Shown: in pieces, positions 42,862 through 51,636 of the stretch
How positions within the stretch are numbered: position 1 is the stretch's first letter
Layout: every line of letters begins with the position of its first letter
From: CBDFLD01 sp965249005
GTDB lineage: Bacteria > Acidobacteriota > UBA6911
Direction of reading: 5' to 3'
DNA: 64,000 nucleotides
NCBI GenBank assembly: GCA_965249005.1
Contig: CBDFLD010000023.1
Coordinates: 496,001-560,000, forward strand
Made by a program: the position numbers and the translations under genes
The notes under the pieces: generated by a model
Seen by the model: the letters and a program-made list of their open reading frames with translations, nothing else
What the model was told of the DNA's origin: nothing
Database searches by the model: none

Positions 42862-43311
42862 ATGCGAGCCGTGATTCAAAGGGTCCACAACGCTTCGGTC
42901 ACCATCGATGAACGGAGGGTTTCCGAAATCGGAAGGGGACTCGTCGTCTTCGCCGGCATCGCCCAGGGCGATGCCGACCAGGACCTCCAATGGATGGTTC
43001 GCAAGATCGTCGAACTGCGAGTCTTCAACGACGATGAGGGGAAGATGAATCGAAGCCTCCAGGAGACAGGTGCGGATCTGTTACTCGTGTCTCAGTTCAC
43101 TCTTCTTGGAGATTGCCGCAAAGGGCGCCGGCCCTCCTATTCTGAGGCAGCTCCGCCGGATCAAGCCAACCGATTGTTTCGCCAGTTTGTGGAGCAAGCG
43201 CGTGGGGTTGTCCCGGCCGTGCAAACCGGGCGGTTTCAGGCAATGATGCAAGTGCATCTCACGAACGACGGTCCGGTGACGTTGATTCTCGATAGCAAAA
43301 ACGGCCGATAG
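42862..43311 (+). CDS. dtd: D-aminoacyl-tRNA deacylase
   Basis: A 149-residue deacylase that removes D-amino acids from tRNA. The family's SQFTLLGDCRKGRRPSY block (about residues 78-94) and the cross-subunit Gly-cisPro motif NDGPVTL (near 137) are present. Usual length, normal N-terminus MRAVIQRVHNASV. The frame is open upstream but that part is not homologous. It is followed by an FkbM fragment on the opposite strand. Confidence 0.93.
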   Translation: MRAVIQRVHNASVTIDERRVSEIGRGLVVFAGIAQGDADQDLQWMVRKIVELRVFNDDEGKMNRSLQETGADLLLVSQFTLLGDCRKGRRPSYSEAAPPDQANRLFRQFVEQARGVVPAVQTGRFQAMMQVHLTNDGPVTLILDSKNGR

Positions 43312-43331
43312 CAGAGATCGAGTCCATCGGG

Positions 43332-43682
43332 TCAGTAGAAGTAGGCCTGGGCCGCATGCTGGACCACTTTGTAACTCGGCCGAAGCCCCAGCACGATCTG
43401 GGGCAGTACCGTGGAGTCATCCTCACGGTGGTAGGTACAGAGGCTCATTCTTGGAGCGAATCGATCCAGAGTCCTCGCGGCCCCTTCAAGGGCGAAGCGT
43501 TCGGATCCCTCGATGTCCATTTTGATGAAATCCTCCGAGTCGAGCGCCAACCGCTCTATAGTGTCATCGATCGTGACCGCCTCGACCTCCACCTCCCCGC
43601 GGGCCGTTATCTTACCCATGCCGGAATTATCCGAAGCCTGAAGCTCAAATCGCAACTTTCCTAGACGTGGCTGCGGCTTCAA
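43332..43682 (-). pseudogene. FkbM-type methyltransferase, C-terminal fragment
   Basis: 116 residues that match the second half of FkbM SAM-dependent methyltransferases (VTIDDTIERL, DFIKMDIEGSERFALEGA, SLCTYH). The N-terminal SAM-binding GxG region is absent, and none of the three minus-strand frames upstream (43683-43992) supplies it. The start is a TTG without a ribosome binding site. It is most likely a decayed remnant. Confidence 0.6.
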
Positions 43683-43992
43683 TCAACACCAATCTAAGGA
43701 AACATTTTGCTTCTTTTCGGTGCGCGGCGGGGAGGGCTGTAGCAAAATCAGTCCTCAAGGATATCACTCCGGCGCTGGCCGCGGGATGGAATGCCCGCTA
43801 TATTCGGCACCCGAACTCATGGAGCTTGCAACACGATTGAGACAAACCATCATCCATGCTTCACCCGCTGCAGCACCGCGGAGCTACGCGGCAATTTTCG
43901 GCCACAAATCTTGCCCAGCATCCCACCCTGGCTCACTGGATACTCGATCCGTGCTTGACCGTGGTGAAGCGTGTTCCGTAACATCAATTGTG
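43683..43992. other. 310-bp intergenic region
   Basis: No gene is supported. TTGACC (43955) and TAACAT (43979) with an 18-nt spacer look like a promoter just before the TPR gene; its -10 is only 8 nt from the ATG, which would give a nearly leaderless message. The upstream part may be decayed sequence of the FkbM gene. Confidence 0.35.
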
Positions 43993-44586
43993 ATGAGCAA
44001 GAATAGAGGACCTGTGCACCTGTTTTTTTTCTCTTGCGTTGCGTTGTTGAGCGGAATGGTAATCTTCTACTTTTACCTGACTCCGAGTGTTGTCATCCAA
44101 CCACCGGCACCTCGCGACTTACCGGAGGGCCATCCGGAACTCCCAGGCGATCATCCGCCGATGGAACTCGCCAAGGAACTGATGGCCCTCGAGAGGTTGA
44201 GCGAGCAGGAGCCAGAGAATCCAGAGCACAAGATTCGGATCGGGAACCTCTACTTCGACATGCGCCAATACCAGCGAGCCATTCAGGCCTATCAGCAAGC
44301 CATGGCGCTGAGTCCGGAAAACCCGAGTGTCGAGACCGATATGGCCACGTGCTTCCATTATCTCGGCCAGTACGACGAAGCTCTGACGATCCTCGCCAAG
44401 GTCCTGGAATATCGTCCTGGTTTCCCACAGGCGCTTTTCAACAAAGGAGTTGTCCTTTACGAGGGCAGGTCGGACAAAGCCGGAGCGATCGCGGTCTGGG
44501 AGGAACTGCTCCGGACGAACCCCGATTTCGTCAATCGTGAAGCACTGCAGCGAAGGATCCGGGAGCTGAAGTCCGCAGGGGCTTGA
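43993..44586 (+). CDS. Membrane-anchored TPR protein
   Basis: A 197-residue protein: one N-terminal membrane helix (about 10-30, FFFSCVALLSGMVIFYFYL), a Pro/acidic linker (31-60), and two to three TPRs (about 70-175; NLYFDMRQYQRAIQAYQQAMALSP). It resembles NrfG/CcmI-type or assembly TPR proteins; no partner is evident. No Shine-Dalgarno is visible, which fits the leaderless promoter candidate at 43955-43984. The YHS-domain gene follows with its frame open from an overlapping TTG. Confidence 0.75.
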   Translation: MSKNRGPVHLFFFSCVALLSGMVIFYFYLTPSVVIQPPAPRDLPEGHPELPGDHPPMELAKELMALERLSEQEPENPEHKIRIGNLYFDMRQYQRAIQAYQQAMALSPENPSVETDMATCFHYLGQYDEALTILAKVLEYRPGFPQALFNKGVVLYEGRSDKAGAIAVWEELLRTNPDFVNREALQRRIRELKSAGA

Positions 44587-44684
44587 CAGACCTTCTCTCG
44601 ATAAACGCGGTCCTATCTACCGCGGTCGTATCACCGCGGTTGCTTCTACGAAGGATCGTACTTAGTGCCCACCTGGGATCGGTG

Positions 44685-44942
44685 ATGTGGACTTTGATAC
44701 TGCGTTTCTTGCTGGTACTGGCCGGTATCTTGCTCTTGAGGCGAGTGCTCGAGGCTGTCAAGGGACTGTCTCGGGGCCGAAAGCGCCCCACCGACCCCCC
44801 CCCCAGCTCCAGGACCGTGAAGGATCCCGTTTGTGGGATGTATATGGACCCCAGATTGGCTTTCCAGACTGTTCATCAGGGCAAGACCTACTACTTCTGT
44901 TCCGAAACATGCCGCAAGGAGTTCAACCGGACCCACGCTTGA
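44685..44942 (+). CDS. YHS-domain membrane protein
   Basis: An 85-residue protein with an N-terminal helix (MWTLILRFLLVLAGILLL) and a YHS metal-binding domain (DPVCGMYMDPRLAF, YYFCSETCRKEF; Cys residues and FCS). YHS domains bind heavy metals such as copper and occur in P-type ATPases and small anchored proteins. The frame is open from a TTG at 44583 that overlaps the TPR stop (TTGA), giving a longer 119-residue alternative with extra hydrophobic sequence; the ATG at 44685 is more likely. Probably an operon with the TPR gene. Confidence 0.75.
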   Translation: MWTLILRFLLVLAGILLLRRVLEAVKGLSRGRKRPTDPPPSSRTVKDPVCGMYMDPRLAFQTVHQGKTYYFCSETCRKEFNRTHA

Positions 44943-45101
44943 GGGCGCGCGTCTGTCTCCTTTCCGCTGTCCTAAAAGACTGGTTGGGCCCAGCTCCCCC
45001 GGCTCCCTTTGAGGACGGGACCGAAGGGCATTCCAACGCGCTTTTCTTCTTTCATCACTGACACGGATCCACATATCACATATAATATTTCCCCCGCATT
45101 G

Positions 45102-45857
45102 ATGGGGCTCATGAGGTCGTACTCGGGAATGGTTGCAAGAAAGAAGCCCAGGATAAAGAAAGAGACCCGCTATTCTGAAGAGCTGATACAAGAATGCCTC
45201 GAGGTCCTCGAGTCCGGCGACGTAGAAGAGCTTTTCGAGGTCATTCCTCATCTCGGTGTCGTCCGAGACTCTCGGTTCAATAAGTATCTCGTGGATTTCC
45301 TGGGTCACGAGAACACGAGAGTTCGCCAATTCGCCGCCGAAGCGATGGGTGCCGTCGGACAACCCATTTTTCTAAAATACCTCAAAAAGGTCTTCCTCGA
45401 GGCTGGCAACAAGAAAGGCTTCGGCGCGGATACGTTCCTGGGGGCAGTCCTTCAAGCCATCGGTGACATCGGTGATGACACGGCGGTGGAGTTTCTCGTG
45501 CCGTCGCTTGAAAACTCACGAGAGCAAGGCAGAGAGTCCTTCAAGGTTCGAAAATGGGTCCTGGAATCCTTGGGCACGATCGCACAGCAGGGCGGGGAAA
45601 AGTGCCTCGGCGCTCTACTCGATCTCGCCCAACACGTCGACCCCGTCGTCCGCGCACAGGCCATTACCGAGATTTCCGGGGCTTACTGGCACCGACCGAA
45701 CGAGATCCCGGAGCAAGCGCTACAAAAACTCCAAGAACTGACGCAGGAGCACAACGAGTCCGTGGCCGACTCCGCCCTGGCGGCGCTGCAGGAGCTCGCC
45801 GACGTTGGCTGCCGCGGCGCCGAGAGTTTCCTTAGCCCTCGCCTCCCGTCGAGATGA
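45102..45857 (+). CDS. HEAT-repeat protein
   Basis: A 251-residue soluble helical-repeat protein. At least five HEAT-like units can be seen (about 25-245), for example EELFEVIPHLGVVRDSRFNKYL, VRQFAAEAMGAVGQPIFLKYL and VVRAQAITEISGAYW. Basic N-terminus (ARKKPRIKK). It probably acts as a protein-protein adaptor; the partner is unknown. Start uncertain: ATG at 45102, 45111 or 45129, none with an ideal ribosome binding site. It converges with the carboxypeptidase-regulatory/TPR gene. Confidence 0.7.
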   Translation: MGLMRSYSGMVARKKPRIKKETRYSEELIQECLEVLESGDVEELFEVIPHLGVVRDSRFNKYLVDFLGHENTRVRQFAAEAMGAVGQPIFLKYLKKVFLEAGNKKGFGADTFLGAVLQAIGDIGDDTAVEFLVPSLENSREQGRESFKVRKWVLESLGTIAQQGGEKCLGALLDLAQHVDPVVRAQAITEISGAYWHRPNEIPEQALQKLQELTQEHNESVADSALAALQELADVGCRGAESFLSPRLPSR

Positions 45858-45884
45858 CCATCGCTTCCAGTCGTACCCTCAGCC

Positions 45885-46904
45885 CTATGGCGTGGCTTTC
45901 AAGGCCTCGATCAACTGCTTGGCTACTTCGACCTGCTCCTGATTCTCGCCGATTTCAATGTACTTCTGGAAAGCCTCGACAGCCTCCGGAATCGTGGCGG
46001 GGCTTCCGGACAGACAGATCCCCAGCTGGTAGTAGGCTTCGGCATAGTTTGGATCCGCCTGCACCGACTTTCTGAATGCCGCTACTGCACCATTGGTATT
46101 TCCCACATTCACCAAGGTCGCCCCCAGATTGAAAAAATTCGTGGCGGCCCCGCCGGGGTTCATTGCGACGGCCTTCTCGAAGGCTTGTTCCGACTCGGCC
46201 GTTTTGCCCATCTTGCCCAGGATTACTCCCATGTTGGTATAGAAGTTCGCATCATCGGGGTTCAGGGCAATGGCCTGCTCATAGCTCGCGATAGCCTCTT
46301 CGTTCCGGCCCAGTCCCGACAGTGCCTGCGCCATGTTGGCTTGGATGTAGGGCTGCTCCGCATCCATGCTCAGCGCTTTTTGATATTCAGCGAGCGCCTC
46401 TTCGTTCTTCCCCACCTGGGCCAATGCCAGACCCGCATCGAAAGCCTCCTTGACTCCCTTGCTGACCTGACGTTGCTTCTCGGATTCTTCCCTCTTCTTC
46501 TTGAGTGCGTCGATGTCCTCCTGGGTCATCTCGAAGGAGAGCTTGGCCTCCTGCTGACCCGGCTTGAGTTGAAAGTCAACTTCGAAGTGTTTCGCGAGCG
46601 TCGGCCGTACGTTACTGGTGGCATCCGGCTGATAGCCCTCCGCTCGAATGATAACCCTGTATAACCCCATCGGGATACCCATATAGAAGTATTCGCCCTT
46701 CTTGTTGGTCTTGGTCCGATACGTTCTCTTGATGTCCATCCCCAGGATCTCGACCTTGGCATCTACAACCACTTCTCCCTTATCATTTGTCACCTTGCCT
46801 TTGATGACACGGGTTCCCTGCGCCAGGGCAAGTGTCGCGAACGTCAGGGCTGCCATGATCACGACAGCACTCTTGATCAGGGGTTTCATCGAGCGTTCAG
46901 TCAT
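45885..46904 (-). CDS. Exported carboxypeptidase-regulatory-like and TPR protein
   Basis: A 339-residue protein: signal peptide (about 1-29, ending ALAQG), a carboxypeptidase-regulatory-like beta-sandwich (30-115, IKGKVTNDKGEVVVDAKVEI), a charged helix (125-150) and about five TPRs (155-335). It is probably periplasmic or surface-bound and may be a polysaccharide- or protein-assembly scaffold. GAGGAGGTCCCC precedes the ATG. It shares the beta-sandwich type with the DUF4139 protein. An upstream palindrome at 47044 may be its operator. Confidence 0.85.
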   Translation of the reverse strand: MTERSMKPLIKSAVVIMAALTFATLALAQGTRVIKGKVTNDKGEVVVDAKVEILGMDIKRTYRTKTNKKGEYFYMGIPMGLYRVIIRAEGYQPDATSNVRPTLAKHFEVDFQLKPGQQEAKLSFEMTQEDIDALKKKREESEKQRQVSKGVKEAFDAGLALAQVGKNEEALAEYQKALSMDAEQPYIQANMAQALSGLGRNEEAIASYEQAIALNPDDANFYTNMGVILGKMGKTAESEQAFEKAVAMNPGGAATNFFNLGATLVNVGNTNGAVAAFRKSVQADPNYAEAYYQLGICLSGSPATIPEAVEAFQKYIEIGENQEQVEVAKQLIEALKATP

Positions 46905-47207
46905 GGGGACCTCCTCGAAGCATTGAAGGGTATCGAATATTGCCGCAAAAGATCAAAGCTGAGCACCAAATGGCGAAGCTTCCTGCACCATAAGATGATC
47001 CTGAAACAAGAAAGTTGCATCCGCGCTCTCCAACGCCAAGCAACGCACATAATGTGCGCAGGCAAAGCACATAAAGGGCGCCGGTTATCACGCGGTGCCT
47101 ATTCTCATTTTAGAGCCGGGTGCAACGGACTGTCAACTTGAGGGTTCGGCCACCCGTCGACGCCTTTCCTCGGCCTTCCAGTCGCTCTGTCACGTTTGTC
47201 GGCACCT
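46905..47207. other. 303-bp promoter region between dinG and the TPR gene
   Basis: No gene is supported. The region is relatively AT-rich near 46920-47080 and has the palindrome at 47044-47058 and an extra half-site. Both flanking genes read on the minus strand. Confidence 0.4.
47044..47058. promoter_or_regulatory. Operator-like palindrome
   Basis: CGCACAT A ATGTGCG, perfect 7-bp arms, with a further GCACATAA half-site about 21 bp downstream at 47067-47074 (two helical turns). It lies 140 bp before the start of the TPR gene. It looks like a regulator binding site; the regulator is unknown. Confidence 0.4.
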
Positions 47208-49163
47208 TCAAGATTCTACCCCGTCAAAAAAGTCATGCAGGTCTTGGCAATCGTGGGTCAGTGGCGCCTGGGGTAGACTCTGAAGAAAGCTCCGGCCATA
47301 GGATTTGGTAAGAACTCGTTTGTCCAGTATAGCAAAGACTCCTCGATCGTCGCGATTCCGAATCAGTCGCCCCAGTCCCTGCTTCAACAAAATGATGGCT
47401 TCCGGGATCTGGTAATCGTAGAACGCGTTCCCACCCGTGGCGTTCAGATGCCGGATGCGAGCTGACACAACCGGATCGCTCGGAACCGAAAACGGTAGTT
47501 TGTCGATCACGACACAGCTGAGATCTTCCCCCTGTACATCGACGCCCTGCCAGAAACTGTTGGTGGCAAACAAGACACTGTTGGGCACGCGGCGGAATTC
47601 CTCCAGCAGCGCGCCTTTGCTCTTGTCTCCTTGCATGAGCGTCGGATACGGAAGCCGCCCTTGAAGCGATCGAAACACGTGCGCCATCTGTGCATAGCTG
47701 GTAAAGAGCACGAAGGCCCGCCCCCGGCTTGCCTCGAGGATTCTTTCCAGTTGGCTACACGCTTCGTTTGCCCAGCCCGGCTCTCTCGGCTCCGGAATGT
47801 CTCTTGGAACATACAGAAGCGTTTGGGCCTGAAAGTCGAAATGCGACCCCAGAATCAACTCTTGGGCTTCCACGACTCCGAGCCGGGAGCGAATAAACCG
47901 GAAATCCCCCCCGGTGGCCAGGGTGGCGGAGGTCAAGATCACGGTATCTACCTTTGAGAAAAGGCGGTCATTCAGAATCGAGGACACGCGGATCGGAGAA
48001 GCCCACAGGAACGCACCCCGGCCCCGGCATTCATACCAGTAAACCTGCTCGGTCGAGTCCGATTCCAGAATGTCCGCCAGATCCTGCTGGAGTTCCCCCG
48101 CCCTGCGCACCAAAGCTTCCATGACGTCGTCCTGGCCCGGATGTGCGGCCAGACTCGTTTCAAGCGACACGAACCGCGAGATCAGGGAGCGATAGAATTC
48201 CCCGATTTCCTCGGTGCTCCGGGGACCGCGGCGCACATCCAGTCCTGCACCGAACTCCTCCAATAGAAAGCGACCTTCCGAAGCCAGAAAGGGGGCGAAA
48301 AACTCCGTTGAGAACCGGGACAGCTTCGAGAGTTGATCCCTCAGAGTGTCGGACGTCTCCCCTCTTTCTTGCAGGGCCTTTTCAACATCTCGAACGAAAT
48401 CCTCGAGCCTATAGTTGCTGACCATCACTCCAAAATACTGAGTGGCCGTGTCCTCGAGTTCGTGGGCTTCGTCAAAGATCACCACGGAATAGTCCGGCAG
48501 AACCGAAGCAAAGTCGGATTGTCTCAAGGCAAGATCGGCAAAGAACAGGTGATGGTTGACAACCACGATGTCGGACTCGAGCGCCCTTTGGCGCACCTTC
48601 GTGACGAAACAGGCCTCGAAATCCGGGCATTTCTGGCCCGTACAGGTTTCTCTGCGTGCATCCAGACGCCGCCAGAGCACGAGATCATCGGGCAGCTCTT
48701 TGAGCTCGCTTCGATCACCCGTCTGAGTCGTTTTGGCCCATCCCCGGATTTGCCGGAGGTATTCGGGGTCCTGAGGAGAGAAAAGATAGGGCTCGGAGTC
48801 GATCTCTCCCAGCTTCTTGAGGCACAAGTAATTGCTTCGGCCTTTCACATAGCAGACCGACAGCTCGCGATCGAGTATCTTCTCGACGAAAGGAATATCC
48901 TTGAAGAAAAGCTGCTCTTGAAGGTTCTTGGTGCCAGTGGAGATGATGATTTTCTTGCCGCTGGAAACGGCTGGCAGTAGGTAGGAGAGCGTTTTCCCCG
49001 TTCCCGTTCCCGCTTCGACGCAGAGGTGATGCCGCTGCTGGATCGATTGCGCCACCGCATCACACATGGCGATCTGGCCGGGACGAAACTCGTAATTTGG
49101 ATGGTGTTTGGCTACTGGCCCCTCGGGCCCAAGCAGGTCACGAAATCCTTGGTCCGTTTTCAT
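47208..49163 (-). CDS. dinG: ATP-dependent DNA helicase, DinG family
   Basis: A 651-residue superfamily-2 Fe-S helicase. Walker A EAGTGTGKT (near 51), DEAH box (VIFDEAHELED, near 230), four cysteines for the Fe-S cluster (NYLCL, ETCTGQKC, EACF; about 113-186), and motif VI QGLGRLIRNRDDRG (near 605). It unwinds DNA with 5' overhangs, R-loops and stalled forks. It is the usual DinG length without an N-terminal exonuclease. It may be cotranscribed from the glyA side (83 bp gap). Confidence 0.92.
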   Translation of the reverse strand: MKTDQGFRDLLGPEGPVAKHHPNYEFRPGQIAMCDAVAQSIQQRHHLCVEAGTGTGKTLSYLLPAVSSGKKIIISTGTKNLQEQLFFKDIPFVEKILDRELSVCYVKGRSNYLCLKKLGEIDSEPYLFSPQDPEYLRQIRGWAKTTQTGDRSELKELPDDLVLWRRLDARRETCTGQKCPDFEACFVTKVRQRALESDIVVVNHHLFFADLALRQSDFASVLPDYSVVIFDEAHELEDTATQYFGVMVSNYRLEDFVRDVEKALQERGETSDTLRDQLSKLSRFSTEFFAPFLASEGRFLLEEFGAGLDVRRGPRSTEEIGEFYRSLISRFVSLETSLAAHPGQDDVMEALVRRAGELQQDLADILESDSTEQVYWYECRGRGAFLWASPIRVSSILNDRLFSKVDTVILTSATLATGGDFRFIRSRLGVVEAQELILGSHFDFQAQTLLYVPRDIPEPREPGWANEACSQLERILEASRGRAFVLFTSYAQMAHVFRSLQGRLPYPTLMQGDKSKGALLEEFRRVPNSVLFATNSFWQGVDVQGEDLSCVVIDKLPFSVPSDPVVSARIRHLNATGGNAFYDYQIPEAIILLKQGLGRLIRNRDDRGVFAILDKRVLTKSYGRSFLQSLPQAPLTHDCQDLHDFFDGVES

Positions 49164-49246
49164 TCCAAAAAAGGCGATCGTCCTTACCTATCGGGGGTGA
49201 TTAGGGTGAGGGTAGACCAATTCCCGTCGGCGAGGCGATATGAATC

Positions 49247-50503
49247 TCAGCTCGTTACCAACCGATTGGCATACAAGGGGAACTCGTCGTTGAGTTGAAG
49301 GACCGCCTGCCGGACCTCCCGATGAACCTCCGAGTCTGCAGGCGCCGATAACACCCGAGCAATCAGCCGGCCCACCGTCCTCATTTCTGCCTCCTTCATC
49401 CCTCGGGTAGTGACGGCAGGTGTCCCCAGTCGGATTCCACTAGCGACCATCGGCGGGTTCGGGTCAAAAGGAATCGCATTCTTGTTGACCGTGATGTTGG
49501 CTTTTTCCAGCGCCCGCTCGGCGTCCTTCCCGGTAGTACCCCTGCTGAAGACGTCGACCAGCATCAGGTGATTGTCCGTGCCGCCGGATACGATGCGGAC
49601 GTTCTCGGCAATGAGCGTCCGTGCCAGCTCCTCTGCATTGTCCACTATCTGCCTTTGATACTCGGCAAAGCCAGGCAGCGAGGCCTCCTTCAGGCAGACC
49701 GCCTTCGCTGCAATAATATGCGCCAGTGGCCCCCCCTGGATTCCCGGAAACAGATTTCGATCCAGATTCCGGCCGTGCTCCTGCCGGCACATGATCAGAC
49801 CGCCTCGAGGTCCTCTCAAGGTCTTGTGCGTGGTCGTCGTGACAAAATCCATATGAGGGAAAGGACTGGGGTGGATGCCGGCGGCAACCAATCCTGCAAG
49901 GTGGGCAATGTCCGCCATGGAATAGGCGCCGACGGAGCGCGAGATTTGGCCGACTCTTTCGAAGTCGATGATTCTCGAATAAGCGCTCGCTCCACAGATG
50001 ATCAGTCGAGGTTTGGTCTTGCGCGCCAGCTCTTCGAGTTGATCGTAGTCGATTCGCTCGGTGTCTTTTTTCACACCGTACGGCTGGACGTTGTATATCC
50101 TGCCCGAGAAATTCAGAGAGTGCCCATGTGTCAAATGTCCGCCGTGGGCCAGATCCATCCCGAGAATCGTATCTCCCGGCTCACAGACAGCCATGTAGAC
50201 AGCAATATTGGCCTGCGTTCCGGAATGAGGCTGGGCGTTGACATGTTCGGCGCCAAAGAGCTTTTTGGCACGTTCACGCACCAAGGACTCCACAACATCT
50301 ACAAACTCACAACCCGCATAGTATCGCCTTCCCGGGTAACCTTCCGCATACTTGTTCGTCAGTACAGAACCGGTCGCCTCCAGGATCGCCTCGCTGACGA
50401 AGTTCTCCGAGGCAATGAGTTCTAGGTTCTCGTTTTGTCGACGCACCTCGCTGTCGATTGCGGCGGCGACCTCGGGATCTACGTCGAACAGGGAATCATT
50501 CAT
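49247..50503 (-). CDS. glyA: Serine hydroxymethyltransferase
   Basis: A 418-residue PLP enzyme that converts serine and tetrahydrofolate to glycine and 5,10-methylene-THF. The PLP-lysine block TTTTHKTLRGPRGG, the N-terminal ENLELIASENF and the IRLGTPAVTTRG block are all intact. The ATG at 50503 gives the family N-terminus; the open frame upstream runs through the truncated rpiB. The glyA start lies inside the rpiB fragment's end (8-bp overlap). Confidence 0.97.
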   Translation of the reverse strand: MNDSLFDVDPEVAAAIDSEVRRQNENLELIASENFVSEAILEATGSVLTNKYAEGYPGRRYYAGCEFVDVVESLVRERAKKLFGAEHVNAQPHSGTQANIAVYMAVCEPGDTILGMDLAHGGHLTHGHSLNFSGRIYNVQPYGVKKDTERIDYDQLEELARKTKPRLIICGASAYSRIIDFERVGQISRSVGAYSMADIAHLAGLVAAGIHPSPFPHMDFVTTTTHKTLRGPRGGLIMCRQEHGRNLDRNLFPGIQGGPLAHIIAAKAVCLKEASLPGFAEYQRQIVDNAEELARTLIAENVRIVSGGTDNHLMLVDVFSRGTTGKDAERALEKANITVNKNAIPFDPNPPMVASGIRLGTPAVTTRGMKEAEMRTVGRLIARVLSAPADSEVHREVRQAVLQLNDEFPLYANRLVTS

Positions 50504-50684
50504 TAAATTCTGCCTTCGCGTCCCGGATATCCACCGCAACAGAGCGAGCAAAGTCGGGGTAATCCACGCTGTCGCGGGAGTACGTCCCGTGGTCCTTGAC
50601 GGCAAAGCCACACCGGATCAGGTGCTCCCTTACATGCTCTTTCAAGCCGAAGCCGGCATGATCGCTCCCGATCGCAAACCGCAT
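50496..50684 (-). pseudogene. rpiB: Truncated ribose-5-phosphate isomerase B
   Basis: 62 codons matching only the first third of RpiB (about 145 residues normally): GSDHAGFGLKEHV, TYSRDSVDYPDFA, then AKAEF, where the family continues with GILICGTGIG. The catalytic cysteine loop and C-terminus are missing; after AKAEF only Asn-Glu and a stop follow, within the glyA start. rpiB-glyA is a known operon pair, so a clean deletion seems to have joined the broken rpiB directly to glyA. It may still serve as a leader frame for glyA translation. Confidence 0.8.
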
Positions 50685-50872
50685 GGAAATAGTCTACCAT
50701 TAAAGCCGTAACCGGGCACCCGAAGTCGGCTCTTCCGGCACCGATTCCAGCGCGCGGCCTCCGCATCGCCGGGTTTGGCCTTGACTCGTGCACCCTGGAA
50801 TCTTAGCCTTTGCTTTTCATCCCAGTGGGGGCTTGTTCTCACACGAGCGTATTCGCGGCAGCGAGCCCTGTC

Positions 50873-50880
50873 TAAAAAAA
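50873..50880. repeat. Left 8-bp target-site duplication of the IS1595 element
   Basis: TAAAAAAA, identical to 52907-52914, directly flanking the left inverted repeat. IS1595-family elements typically make 8-bp duplications. Confidence 0.85.
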
Positions 50881-50903
50881 GGGAATTATAAGAAACGCTT
50901 GAC
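50881..50903. repeat. Left terminal inverted repeat of the IS1595 element
   Basis: A 23-bp repeat ending in CGCTTGAC, the exact reverse complement of 52884-52906. It contains the -35-like TTGAC facing inwards and TATAAT facing outwards. Confidence 0.9.
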
Positions 50904-50927
50904 GGGGCTGAGCCAGGGGTGTAGGGT
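50899..50927 (+). promoter_or_regulatory. Left inward promoter of the IS1595 element
   Basis: TTGACG (50899) and TAGGGT (50922) with a 17-nt spacer; the passenger ATG follows the -10 after 6 nt. The -35 lies across the repeat boundary. The -10 is a poor match, so strength is doubtful; its geometry copies that of the right end. Confidence 0.4.
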
Positions 50928-50933
50928 TCCTGA

Positions 50934-51587
50934 ATGCAAAGGTGGGCACTTCCTTTTGTCGTCTGGCTTATCCTTTTTATCCTATCGCTCATCTTCGGGA
51001 TGCCCGGTCACATTAACAACCTCTGTTCGTGGAGGGGGTGGCTCAAAGTGAGTGACTGGGGTGCCCAACAGTGGATTTCTGGGGGGTTGATTCTCGCCTC
51101 AACAGTAGTGCTTATTGCCTATTTATGGTTGCAGAAAATCAAGGAAGGGAAGCTCCAGATCCCGAAACCGAAGATTGATCCAGCCGAGAGCGGATGGGAC
51201 GATCGCGGCTACCACGGCCTATTTCTCAAGAATGTTGGTGATATCAAAGCGTATGATGTCGTCATGGAACCCTTGCAGATGGGGAAATACCCTATAGAGT
51301 TCACTGGTCCTGAGGTCTCGCAGCTGGAGCCTGGAGATAAGTGTTTCTTTCACCCAAATGCGGCCCCAGCTATACTCCTAAAAAATACTCCATCTGGTTG
51401 TCCTATCTTTAAGGTGCTCCGCGGCTGGCAAAGGGAAATGGGCGACAAACGGAGTGCAGAAGCGAAGGGCCGAATCAAGTACAAAGATAGGAATGGGGTG
51501 GACTACGAAACGAGATACACGATTGGCGTGGATGTGGACGCGAATGACGGTCTAGTCGTAAGGATCGAGACTGGTTCTAGGAAATGA
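50934..51587 (+). CDS. IS1595 passenger: two-helix membrane protein of unknown function
   Basis: A 217-residue protein: two hydrophobic helices (about 4-22, FVVWLILFILSLIFG, and 48-67, GGLILASTVVLIAYLWL), then a cytosolic beta-rich domain (about 75-217). No known domain, catalytic motif or cysteine pattern is visible. The start is the ATG at 50934, exactly 53 nt from the element tip, 6 nt after a -10-like box, with no Shine-Dalgarno, so translation would be leaderless. The gene is inside the transposon but unrelated to transposition by sequence; it may be a fitness, immunity or regulatory cargo. It is not found in the rest of the window. Confidence 0.7.
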   Translation: MQRWALPFVVWLILFILSLIFGMPGHINNLCSWRGWLKVSDWGAQQWISGGLILASTVVLIAYLWLQKIKEGKLQIPKPKIDPAESGWDDRGYHGLFLKNVGDIKAYDVVMEPLQMGKYPIEFTGPEVSQLEPGDKCFFHPNAAPAILLKNTPSGCPIFKVLRGWQREMGDKRSAEAKGRIKYKDRNGVDYETRYTIGVDVDANDGLVVRIETGSRK

Positions 51588-51636
51588 TCGCCGTGTCGGA
51601 GAATTACAATATGAGAAATAGGCGAGGGTTTAGGGT

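Noticed and set aside
49568..50425. Plus-strand frame of 285 codons opposite glyA
   Set aside because: Antisense to a textbook glyA sequence.
50685..50880. Glycine riboswitch before rpiB-glyA
   Set aside because: No conserved glycine-aptamer core or tandem hairpins could be recognised.
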